NCBI GenBank assembly: GCA_016839655.1
Contig: JAEOTW010000311.1
Coordinates: forward strand, 1 to 18,586
Direction of reading: 5' to 3'
Source of the DNA: Promethearchaeota archaeon
GTDB lineage: Archaea > Asgardarchaeota > Lokiarchaeia > Sigynarchaeales > SOKP01
Length of the DNA stretch: 18,586 bases
Numbering within the stretch: position 1 is the first letter of the stretch; every line of letters begins with the position of its first letter. Both the position numbers and the translations under genes were made by a program. The notes below the pieces were generated by a model that saw only the letters and a program-made list of their open reading frames with translations, was not told where the DNA came from and did not search any database. Positions 1-6,550 of this stretch are shown here, in pieces.

Positions 1-2
1 CT

Positions 3-824
3 TTAGACTCACAAGAATTTGAATTGAAATGGAAGACTAAAGTATCAACCTCTATTAAAAATGTGAGTTATCTTACAGGAGAAGATAAGAGTGTAAAGCA
101 TATTATTTTTGGAGGATATGATCGCACAATTAGAAATGTTACTGATTTTGAATGGGGTCAGAAACAACCACTTGAAATTCCTCAGAAAATAAATGTTGAT
201 GAGATTAAGGAGAGTAAAAAGACAGATTTAGCTAGTGAAATTGCTAAAATAAAAGAAGTCCCAACAAGTATGAGAGAGCATATTTTCAATTATTTACAAA
301 AGGAGGGACATTTAAAAGGTTTAATAGAAGATTTATCAAAATTAGGTTATTCTGAAGATGCAATCTTAGATGAATTTGCACTTCTAAAAACACAGAAATC
401 TGTAGTTTACGAGAAAGTCACATATCCAGTATGGAGTCTACCTAGTGAAGAATTTGAGAAAGAAATGCCAAAAGAAGTTGAAGCCGAAGTCATCGTCGAA
501 GAACAAGAGAAACCTAAAGTACAACCATTAGTCATTGAAGAAACTGTAACACCAAAAAAAGAAAAATTAAGAACAGCTTTAGAAAGTGAATCTAAAAAAA
601 AAGAAGTCAAAGAAAAAGTAAGTGCTGGAGGATCACTGGAAGATAAGATTATTGCATATTTAAAGGAGCAGACATTGGTCACAACAAAAGCACAATTCGT
701 TAATGATATTAAAAACAAAGGTTTTTCTAATAGCCAGATTGAAAAAGAGATAAACAATTTGAAGGAACAAGGTAAAATTCAATATTCACGAGCCAAACCA
801 AAAGGATGGAGCTTAACTGAATAA
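3..824 (+). CDS. C-terminal part of a large protein with two winged-helix-like domains (5' end outside window)
   Basis: The reading frame is open from the first complete codon at base 3, with no stop upstream, so this is the 3' end of a longer gene. The TTG at 24 is only the first start-like codon and is probably not the real start. The first ~50 residues contain IIFGGYDRTIRNVTDFEW, which looks like the last blade of a WD40-type beta-propeller. Counting from the TTG codon, residues ~80-137 and ~206-266 each look like a small winged-helix domain: helices, then a beta hairpin ending in an aromatic strand (YPVWSL and KGWSL). They are joined by a ~65-residue linker very rich in E, K and V. The stop abuts the stop of the convergent next gene with no spacer. 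I infer a propeller-winged-helix architecture; the function is unknown. Winged helices may bind nucleic acid or protein, and nothing here decides which. Confidence 0.6.
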   Translation, partial: LDSQEFELKWKTKVSTSIKNVSYLTGEDKSVKHIIFGGYDRTIRNVTDFEWGQKQPLEIPQKINVDEIKESKKTDLASEIAKIKEVPTSMREHIFNYLQKEGHLKGLIEDLSKLGYSEDAILDEFALLKTQKSVVYEKVTYPVWSLPSEEFEKEMPKEVEAEVIVEEQEKPKVQPLVIEETVTPKKEKLRTALESESKKKEVKEKVSAGGSLEDKIIAYLKEQTLVTTKAQFVNDIKNKGFSNSQIEKEINNLKEQGKIQYSRAKPKGWSLTE

Positions 825-1271
825 TTATTCTTGAGGCTTCTTAATGAAAAATTCTTGTATTGTTTCTTGAAATGGTTCAAATTGATTTAATTCTGTAAAA
901 TCTACTTCGTTATATTTTTGAATGAATAATTGCAATACTGGTTCTACCCTTTCAAAAAATTTTCTTACAAGTTTATCTGATTTCTTTTTTGATTTATCAA
1001 CTAGTCCATATAAAATGATTGGTTCTTTAACACGATTATCTCCTGATTGAATTTTAGCAATCTTAAAGATAAATAAGATATTTCCAGATTCTAAATATTC
1101 CATAGAATTGTTTTTAAAAGCAGTATCTACAAATGTATTAATAGCTGAAATAAAAGCACCTCTAAGATCTTTATTAATCCCAGATTCTTTTTGCATAGGG
1201 ATTTCTTTCATTATATAGTTCACAAGGACAAATCCTCGAAATACAAATCCTAATTCATACAGTTCTTTCAA
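825..1271 (-). CDS. Small protein with longin-like fold pattern
   Basis: This is a 148-residue protein without signal peptide or membrane segment. The predicted order is a hydrophobic strand near the N-terminus (FVFRGFVLVNYI), a helix (~residues 36-54), two strands (GNILFIFKIAKI and EPIILYGLVD), a long helix with SDKLVRKFFERVEPVLQLF, and a final helix. This beta-alpha-beta-beta-alpha-alpha order and the size match longin or roadblock/longin-like domains, which are abundant in Asgard archaea as partners of small GTPases. No GTPase is present nearby, so that role is inference from fold pattern only. The start is TTG: the frame has a stop ten codons upstream (TAA just before a run of non-start codons) and no ATG or GTG between. 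It converges on the preceding gene with zero bases between stops. It could also be a conserved orphan of another alpha/beta fold. Confidence 0.6.
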   Translation of the reverse strand: MKELYELGFVFRGFVLVNYIMKEIPMQKESGINKDLRGAFISAINTFVDTAFKNNSMEYLESGNILFIFKIAKIQSGDNRVKEPIILYGLVDKSKKKSDKLVRKFFERVEPVLQLFIQKYNEVDFTELNQFEPFQETIQEFFIKKPQE

Positions 1272-1528
1272 TTTAGAATCAAAAATTATAATTAGTAATT
1301 ATTTTACTATTAATGATTGTTAAAAAATTAATGTTTATTTTCATATTTATTTTTAGACCAAATGCTTAATTTCTATTAAAAAGACTGAATTAAAATATAT
1401 TCTGAATTAATCGTTAAATACAAATTTTTTAATTTTTTGAAATTATAAGTTTTTTATACTAATATTGGTTTATTCTATTATATTATTCAAAAAAAAAATA
1501 TTGATTAGTAAGGTTAGGGAGTATTTTT
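1272..1528. other. AT-rich divergent intergenic region
   Basis: This spacer lies between a leftward and a rightward gene, so it should hold both promoters. It is almost entirely A/T. TATA-like stretches such as TTTTTATACTAATA (about 1450-1463) and TTATATTATTC (about 1477-1487) sit a plausible distance ahead of the start at 1529. A G-rich patch, TTAGGGAG, lies about 8 bases before that ATG and may act as a weak ribosome binding site. I see no coding frame or RNA gene. Confidence 0.4.
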
Positions 1529-1771
1529 ATGAATGAATCAGAGTCTCGTTTTTGCCCTTATTGTGGAATCGAATTAGAACACCCATACTGGGCTCATATC
1601 CAAGCAGAGCATCCAGATAAATATACACAAAAAGAAACCTGGATAAAATTATGGCAAGATTATCGTGGCTTAGGGATGGATGAAGAAACTTCTTTAATGG
1701 TAATATCAGAATTATTCAATGCAACTCAGGAAGAAATTAAATCTTTCTTAGAAAATGCTAAAGTTTTTTAA
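1529..1771 (+). CDS. Small C2H2-like zinc-finger protein with helical C-terminus
   Basis: This 80-residue protein opens with FCPYCGIELEHPYWAHIQAE. C9-x2-C12-x10-H23-x4-H28 gives a spacing close to the classical C2H2 zinc finger; H18 is a further possible ligand. The remaining ~45 residues (from TQKETWIKLW) form two or three predicted helices, including DEETSLMVISELFNATQEEI, which resembles a small helical bundle or helix-turn-helix. The ATG is preceded by a G-rich patch. The gene stands alone in its orientation, between two leftward genes. Zinc binding is well supported by the ligands; whether the target is DNA, RNA or protein cannot be told. It resembles the many short zinc-finger orphans of Asgard genomes. 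Confidence 0.65.
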   Translation: MNESESRFCPYCGIELEHPYWAHIQAEHPDKYTQKETWIKLWQDYRGLGMDEETSLMVISELFNATQEEIKSFLENAKVF

Positions 1772-1800
1772 TTTTCGTTTTTTGAAAAATTATTTTTAAA
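1772..1800 (+). terminator. Possible hairpin plus T-rich terminator
   Basis: Directly after the zinc-finger stop, TTTTC (1772-1776) pairs with GAAAA (1784-1788) around a T-rich loop, and is followed by TTATTTTTAAAA. Archaeal termination mainly needs T-runs, so the T-rich tract is the better evidence. The short AT stem may be chance. Confidence 0.25.
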
Positions 1801-1854
1801 ATTAAAATAAATAAAGAAATAGTTTAAATTTAAATCACTAAAGCTAATATCGAG

Positions 1855-2151
1855 TTAGAATTCTTCTTCTTCCTCGTCTTCTTTTAAGAGTCCTGCCTGT
1901 TTCAAAATATCTTCTATACTATCCCGAGCTTTTACTACTTGTTCATTCTCGTTTAAATTAAGTTTTTCAAGTGCATCATCACTGAATTCCATAATTTTCT
2001 TAATAGCTTCAGAAGAGAAATCTTTGATTTTTTCAGAGGTTTCTTCCATAAAGTCTTTTCCAGATTCACCAAAAACATTACCAAAGAAATCAGTAAAAGA
2101 TTTATTTAGTTTTTCTATGAAATTTTCTTTTTCTTCTCCTTCATCACTCAT
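1855..2151 (-). CDS. Small acidic protein with 11-residue amphipathic repeats
   Basis: This 98-residue, highly charged protein is almost entirely predicted helix, with no signal peptide and no membrane segment. Residues ~21-64 repeat with a period of exactly 11: phenylalanines fall at 23, 34, 45 and 56 within DFF, KDF, KDF and MEF, and the repeats end in EKI, KKI and EKL. Such hendecads form 11/3 amphipathic helices, the pattern known from synucleins, apolipoproteins, perilipins and LEA proteins. The tail is a poly-acidic EDEEEEEF. I infer a peripheral membrane- or protein-binding helix. No family was recognised. It lies 85 bases downstream of the CaiB-like gene on the same strand and may be co-transcribed with it. 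The ATG start with MSDEG is natural. Confidence 0.55.
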   Translation of the reverse strand: MSDEGEEKENFIEKLNKSFTDFFGNVFGESGKDFMEETSEKIKDFSSEAIKKIMEFSDDALEKLNLNENEQVVKARDSIEDILKQAGLLKEDEEEEEF

Positions 2152-2236
2152 TTTATTTCACTAATTTTTATTGTTTATTATATAAATTTTTTAAAATATT
2201 AAAATCCATACTTCTTTTTCTTAATTTTTTAGCGTT

Positions 2237-3427
2237 TTAAATTATTCTTTTTCGCTTCCAATTCTTAAGATCTTCTTTCTTATATCCAAGTAGATCAATA
2301 AATATTTCTTTGTTATGTGCACCAAATTCAGGTCCTGAATGCTCAACTGAACCTACTGTATCAGAAAATTTGATTAATCGATTAGGTATTGTGGCTTTTT
2401 CAACACCCCACTTAGAGAAATCAAAATGATCACATAGCATCCCTCTTTCTTTAAGATTTGGATGCTGATAAACTTCATCAATGGATAAAACATTACCACA
2501 TGGAATTCTTACTGCCTCCAATTTTAGTAAAGCTTCCTCTCTTGTTAAATTCTTACTCCACTGTTCAATAATTCTATCTAATTCTTCTATATGATCAAAT
2601 CGTTTTATAATGTTATCAAGATTTGGATCTTCTAGTAGTTGAGGCCTTTTTAACACGTCTTTCGCTAGCCTTCGGAACTGATTTTCAGTTAATGTAGTTA
2701 AAACTATCAAACCATCTTTACAGTTATATTGGTTGTAAATTGGTAAAAATTTTAACGTCAAATCGATATTTTGAGCTCTTGGAATAAATTCTTTTGCTTG
2801 AGCTCTAATATTCAAAGCAAACATGATATCGTGCATTGAAATGTCAATGAACTGCCCCGTTCCAGTTCTTTCTCTATGGTATAATGCTTGGCTTATTCCA
2901 ATTGCAGCAATATGTCCTGCTGTATAATCTGCTATAGGTAACCTTGGTGGCCCTTCCTTGAATCCTAAAGCATCCAGAATTCCGGCTTGAGCTTGAATAA
3001 TTATATCAAAAGCAGTCTTTTGTGTATATCGTTCTAATCCTTCATTTCCAAAACCTGATATTTTTGCGTATATTAATCGAGGGTTAATTTCTTTTAATAC
3101 TTGATATCCTAACCCCCATTTTTCCATTGTTCCTTTTACAAAATTTTCCACAAGAATATCTGATTTTTCCACTAATCTTTTGAATATATCTTTCGCCTCT
3201 TCTTTTCTTAAATCTAATGAAATAGATTTTTTACCTCTATTTAAAATGGAGAATAATGGAAAAATTGTTTTATCGTAAAGAACAAATAAACGGAATGCTT
3301 CTCCAAAAGGGGGAGGTTCAACTTTTATTACTTCTGCCCCTTGATCAGCGAAAAAAATATTACTCCAGGGACCAGAAATAAATTGTGAGCAGTCCAGAAT
3401 CCTTAGATCTTCAAATATTTTGACCAT
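2237..3427 (-). CDS. CaiB/BaiF family (class III) CoA-transferase
   Basis: A full-length 396-residue member of the class III CoA-transferases, the family of formyl-CoA:oxalate CoA-transferase, carnitine CoA-transferase and alpha-methylacyl-CoA racemase. The N-terminus has the family signature LRILDCSQFISGPW, then ADQGAEVIKVEPP, NRGKKSISLDL and DILVENFVKGTMEKWGLGY. PPRLPIADYTAGH supplies Asp167, equivalent to the catalytic Asp of formyl-CoA transferase that forms the aspartyl-CoA anhydride. HRERTGTGQFIDISMHD follows, and the C-terminal domain has the usual PCGNVLSIDEVYQHPNLKERG. Known family chemistry is CoA exchange between an acyl-CoA and a free acid; the substrate cannot be read from the sequence. 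It starts 75 bases after the ketopantoate-reductase-like gene on the same strand, so co-transcription is likely. Together with the synthetases to the right it suggests acyl-CoA metabolism. Confidence 0.93.
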   Translation of the reverse strand: MVKIFEDLRILDCSQFISGPWSNIFFADQGAEVIKVEPPPFGEAFRLFVLYDKTIFPLFSILNRGKKSISLDLRKEEAKDIFKRLVEKSDILVENFVKGTMEKWGLGYQVLKEINPRLIYAKISGFGNEGLERYTQKTAFDIIIQAQAGILDALGFKEGPPRLPIADYTAGHIAAIGISQALYHRERTGTGQFIDISMHDIMFALNIRAQAKEFIPRAQNIDLTLKFLPIYNQYNCKDGLIVLTTLTENQFRRLAKDVLKRPQLLEDPNLDNIIKRFDHIEELDRIIEQWSKNLTREEALLKLEAVRIPCGNVLSIDEVYQHPNLKERGMLCDHFDFSKWGVEKATIPNRLIKFSDTVGSVEHSGPEFGAHNKEIFIDLLGYKKEDLKNWKRKRII

Positions 3428-3502
3428 GAAATTTTAGAATTAAAAGCTTTTAAAATATTTTTTTAAAAATTCTCCTTATTTAGTGATTCTCCAATATAAA
3501 AT

Positions 3503-4429
3503 TCAAGCAAAACTCAATTCATAGAGTTTTTTATTACTGCTCAAATCAGTTTTTACATTTTTAACAATTTCAAACAGACCATCTGAGAGTTTTTTCATTT
3601 CATTTTTCGCGGCATTAGCATGTCCAGATAATGCAATTCGACCAAACTCAGAATTAACAAGTTTAAGCAATTTTCTTCTTATTATTGATTTAGGAATCTT
3701 TGTAAGAAAATTCATTTTTTTTGGCAGAATAGGAATCCCTAGTTCTTTTAATGCATTAATGAATTCTCGAAATCCTTGAAGGGCTAAATTAATCAGTTCA
3801 ATATCGGTTCCAAGTGTTTTATTACGTTTTTTTGCTGCATATCCTCCCATAGCTAATGGACTAATTAAAGCCATATGAGTTTTTAACCACGCATCAATAT
3901 TTTCACTTATATCAACTTTGATTCCTGAATTTGTAAAATTTTTTTCAATATCTTCTACTCTTTCCGATTTTTTTCCATCAAGTTCTCCTACATATAAAAT
4001 AGCATCATCTACATATGCTGCAATAATCTTATAGTTATCTCTATAACCTCCTGGACCTCCAAATCCAAGAAGAATTCTATTTTTTTCAATATACTTTAAA
4101 TATTCAGTAGCTCCTGAAGGATTATTACCTGCAAAAATTATGAGTGGACTGATATTATTTTTTAGAATTGGCAAAATTTCACTAACCTGTTGTCTTTGCA
4201 TAATTACTAAGATAACGTCATAAAAATCTTCATTCTTTAATTGATCTACAACAGTGATATCTGTTTTGTATTCCTTATGAAAAATGTCGTCTTGAATAAT
4301 GAGTCCATATTCATTTAGATCTTCTAAACGTTTTCCTCTCGCAAGAATTGAAACATCATTTCCCCCAGTTTTAAGTTTATATGCAAAAATGCTTCCTATA
4401 ACTCCCGCTCCATAAACTAGTATTTTAAT
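3503..4429 (-). CDS. Ketopantoate-reductase-like (ApbA/PanE superfamily) oxidoreductase, ATT start
   Basis: From an ATT codon at 4429 the frame encodes 308 residues, the usual length of the family. The N-terminus has the Rossmann dinucleotide loop GAGVIG (residues 7-12), then VSILARGKRLEDL and YDVILVIMQRQQ. The first ATG, at 4201, would yield only 232 residues and remove the whole NAD(P)-binding domain. Between the upstream in-frame TGA (4438-4436) and the Rossmann loop there is no ATG, GTG or TTG. GGTGAG (4440-4435) is a good Shine-Dalgarno match spaced 5 bases from ATT 4429. The middle carries GFGGPGGYRD, seen in divergent ketopantoate-reductase-like proteins. I do not recognise the canonical catalytic lysine motif of PanE, so reduction of ketopantoate for CoA synthesis is possible but unproved. 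It sits 75 bases upstream of the CoA-transferase gene. Confidence 0.82.
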   Translation of the reverse strand: MKILVYGAGVIGSIFAYKLKTGGNDVSILARGKRLEDLNEYGLIIQDDIFHKEYKTDITVVDQLKNEDFYDVILVIMQRQQVSEILPILKNNISPLIIFAGNNPSGATEYLKYIEKNRILLGFGGPGGYRDNYKIIAAYVDDAILYVGELDGKKSERVEDIEKNFTNSGIKVDISENIDAWLKTHMALISPLAMGGYAAKKRNKTLGTDIELINLALQGFREFINALKELGIPILPKKMNFLTKIPKSIIRRKLLKLVNSEFGRIALSGHANAAKNEMKKLSDGLFEIVKNVKTDLSSNKKLYELSFA

Positions 4430-4434
4430 AATAT

Positions 4435-4440
4435 CTCACC
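4435..4440 (-). promoter_or_regulatory. Shine-Dalgarno sequence deciding an ATT start
   Basis: GGTGAG on the minus strand complements the archaeal 16S 3' end (CACCUCC region). It lies 5 bases before ATT 4429. A GTG inside it would open a frame closed after four codons, so it does not serve as the start itself. Confidence 0.5.
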
Positions 4441-4491
4441 ATAAATCTCAAATTGATTTATCTAATTATTAATATGCAAAAATTATATTTA

Positions 4492-4511
4492 AATTTAGGC
4501 ATGCCTAAATT
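4492..4511. promoter_or_regulatory. Perfect 20-bp palindrome, candidate metalloregulator operator
   Basis: AATTTAGGCATGCCTAAATT is perfectly self-complementary over all 20 bases. It carries the only GC-rich core (GGCATGCC) in a spacer that is otherwise nearly all A/T. The TTAGG-N4-CCTAA core resembles half-sites bound by DtxR/MntR/IdeR-family repressors; this is a resemblance, not a proven assignment. It lies about 60 bases upstream of the ATT start at 4429, just beyond a TATA-like AAATATAATTT on the minus strand, so control of the leftward operon is more likely than of the gene at 4747. Confidence 0.5.
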
Positions 4512-4746
4512 AATATAAAAAATACTTTAAAATTAAACTTATTCTCATTTTCTTTTAAAAATTTGAGCCAATTACCTAGGTTTATAATTAATTAATTATT
4601 CAGAATATTATCAAAATGAAGAATCTAGAATTTTTATAAATTAATTATAATTCTGATAGTAGATATAGATTATAATACACATATAACCACCAATAAAAAT
4701 TTAGGTTTTAAAATCATGTAATATTTTTTGGTATAAGGGAATTTAT

Positions 4747-6228
4747 ATGAATGAATCTCATTTCTTACATGGATTTTTAAACCCAAAAAGTGTTACCATC
4801 TATGGAGCTAATAACAAGGGAAGTTCATTAGCTGGTCTTCAGATCATGAATTTAATTAAATCTGGTTATGAAGGTAAAGTATTTCCAATTCATTTAAAGT
4901 TAGAATCAGTAATGGGTTTTAAAGCATATAAGACTATTAAAGAAATTCCTGAGATTCCTGATCTGGCTGTAATTGTACTTCCTGCCAAAGTTGTTCCTCA
5001 AATTTTTAGAGAATGTGGAGAAAAAGGTGTAAAAAGAATAATTTTAATTTCTGGAGGTTTCCGTGAATTAATCGGAGACCGCAAAAATTCACTTAATGAT
5101 GAAATTAATAAGATAGCTAAAGAATATGGAATAAGATTTATTGGTCCTAATTGCTTGGGGGTTTATAATAATTGGTATGATCCAGAAGAAGAAAATAAAT
5201 CCTTTAATATTTTTATTTGGGAAAATCTCAGAAGAAGTAAGTTTTCAATAGCATCTCAGTCAGGTACCCTTTCTTGCCATATTTGGTATGATCCAGAAAA
5301 TTTAGATTTAGGTTTGAGTAAATCTTTATCTGTTGGAAATGAGGCAAACATTGATATTGTTGATTGTTTGGAGTATTATAAAGATGATGAATATACGGAA
5401 CTTATTGGATTATATATTGAAGAGATAAAAAGAGGTAGGAAATTCTTAGAATTGGTAAAAGAAATTACTCCAAAAAAGCCAATAATAGCAATTTATGTGG
5501 GTGGCTCAAAAGCAGGTAATCGCGCTTTAAAAAGTCATACAGGTTCTTTAGCTGGGAATTCTAAAATATATGAAGGCCTTTTTAAGGAGACGGGAATTAT
5601 TAAAACTGATTATGTTCAAGAATTTTTAGATATTGCATTAATTTTTTCAAGAGGAATAATCCCTAAAGGAAAAAGAATTGGGATAATAACTAATTCGGGA
5701 GGGCCTGGTGCAATGGTAGCGAATAACGCTGAAACCCATGGCTTAATTGTACCAGAATTCTCAGAATTCCTTCAAGAAGAATTAAAAAGTGCTTTACCTC
5801 CTACAGCAAGTTTTAAAAATCCTGTAGATTGTACTTTTGATATGGATTTACCATATTTTTACATAAAATTACCTGAAATACTAATGAAATCTGGAGAAAT
5901 CGATGCAATAATTCAATATGGGGTAATAGGATTTCAAGAAGTCTTAGACGAATATCTTAAATTTGAACAAATCTCAAAACATGCTGAATTTCAGCATCAA
6001 CCAGATGAACGAATAGATAGATTAGTTCAAACATTACTCCAACCTACTATGATGAATAGTAAAAAATATTCAATACCCATACTATATATTAATCCGATGA
6101 GTTTTAATGCTCCTTGGTCCAAGAAACTCAGAAAAAATGGAGCTATTCTTTTTAAACTTTGGGATCGCCCAGTAAATGCTTTAGCTAAAGTATGTGAATA
6201 TGTAGCTTATAAGCAAAAAAGAAAATGA
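4747..6228 (+). CDS. Acyl-CoA synthetase (ADP-forming), alpha-type subunit
   Basis: This 493-residue protein matches the CoA-binding plus succinyl-CoA-ligase-like part of ADP-forming acyl-CoA synthetases, which turn acyl-CoA, ADP and phosphate into acid, CoA and ATP. Residues ~10-100 are the CoA-binding Rossmann domain (NPKSVTIYGANNKG, then DLAVIVLPAKVVP). GPNCLGVY (133-140), SQSGTLSCHI and SVGNEANIDI follow. SHTGSLAG places the phosphorylated histidine at His264. NSGGPGAM (~316-323) marks the third domain. The ATP-grasp beta part is absent: the protein ends after the alpha region and no ATP-grasp gene lies in the window. The insertion after residue ~385, with LDEYLKFEQISKHAEFQHQP, is less typical. 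The ATG follows TATAAGGGAATTTAT with at most a weak ribosome site. The substrate is unknown. Confidence 0.88.
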   Translation: MNESHFLHGFLNPKSVTIYGANNKGSSLAGLQIMNLIKSGYEGKVFPIHLKLESVMGFKAYKTIKEIPEIPDLAVIVLPAKVVPQIFRECGEKGVKRIILISGGFRELIGDRKNSLNDEINKIAKEYGIRFIGPNCLGVYNNWYDPEEENKSFNIFIWENLRRSKFSIASQSGTLSCHIWYDPENLDLGLSKSLSVGNEANIDIVDCLEYYKDDEYTELIGLYIEEIKRGRKFLELVKEITPKKPIIAIYVGGSKAGNRALKSHTGSLAGNSKIYEGLFKETGIIKTDYVQEFLDIALIFSRGIIPKGKRIGIITNSGGPGAMVANNAETHGLIVPEFSEFLQEELKSALPPTASFKNPVDCTFDMDLPYFYIKLPEILMKSGEIDAIIQYGVIGFQEVLDEYLKFEQISKHAEFQHQPDERIDRLVQTLLQPTMMNSKKYSIPILYINPMSFNAPWSKKLRKNGAILFKLWDRPVNALAKVCEYVAYKQKRK

Positions 6229-6249
6229 ATATTTAAAGATAAATAAAAC

Positions 6250-6450
6250 CTATTCTTCGGTTTTTTGTCTTTCTTTTTTTTCTTTTAGGACTTTGTTTCG
6301 AGCTTTTCGAAGGCGTTCTTCTTTTTCTGTCCAAAAATTGGGATTAGTCATATTTGCTTTCATATTTTCAATCATTATTTGGGCTACTTCTTCAGCAGTT
6401 TGTTCCTTTTTCTCAGCTTTGGTTTTATCTTTTTCGTTTATTAGCAACAC
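6250..6450 (-). CDS. Small charged helical protein, unknown function
   Basis: A 66-residue protein, nearly all predicted helix and very rich in K and E, with no Cys, membrane segment or signal. The centre, EEVAQIMIENMKANMTNPNF, is the only hydrophobic part and is followed by a strongly basic helix (ERLRKARNKVLKEKKERQK). The start is uncertain: GTG at 6450 is followed at once by TTG at 6447, and AGGTG overlaps the GTG. It converges with the acyl-CoA synthetase gene, 21 bases from its stop. No family recognised; it could be a nucleic-acid- or ribosome-associated small protein. Being a real gene is likely from its regular helical composition but not certain. Confidence 0.45.
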   Translation of the reverse strand: MLLINEKDKTKAEKKEQTAEEVAQIMIENMKANMTNPNFWTEKEERLRKARNKVLKEKKERQKTEE

Positions 6451-6550
6451 CTAATTATTCTTATTATAATGATTATTATACAATTTAAAATTTAAATCAA
6501 TTTAAAACAATTAATCATTAAAATTTCTTTATAATAAAATTGTGAATATT

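Larger units (their letters stand above)
4433..4746. other. Long AT-rich divergent promoter region
   Basis: About 310 bases without a gene separate the leftward ketopantoate-reductase-like gene from the rightward acyl-CoA synthetase gene. It holds the perfect 20-bp palindrome described separately (4492-4511), a further half-site-like TTTAGGTTTTAAAA (about 4702-4715) and several TATA-like stretches, including AGATTATAATACACATATAA (about 4668-4687). No RNA gene or credible small frame is visible. Confidence 0.45.

Noticed and set aside
1529..4757. Identical ATGAATGAATC words at the starts of the genes at 1529 and 4747
   Set aside because: The two proteins are unrelated beyond MNES, so this is probably coincidence in low-complexity sequence.
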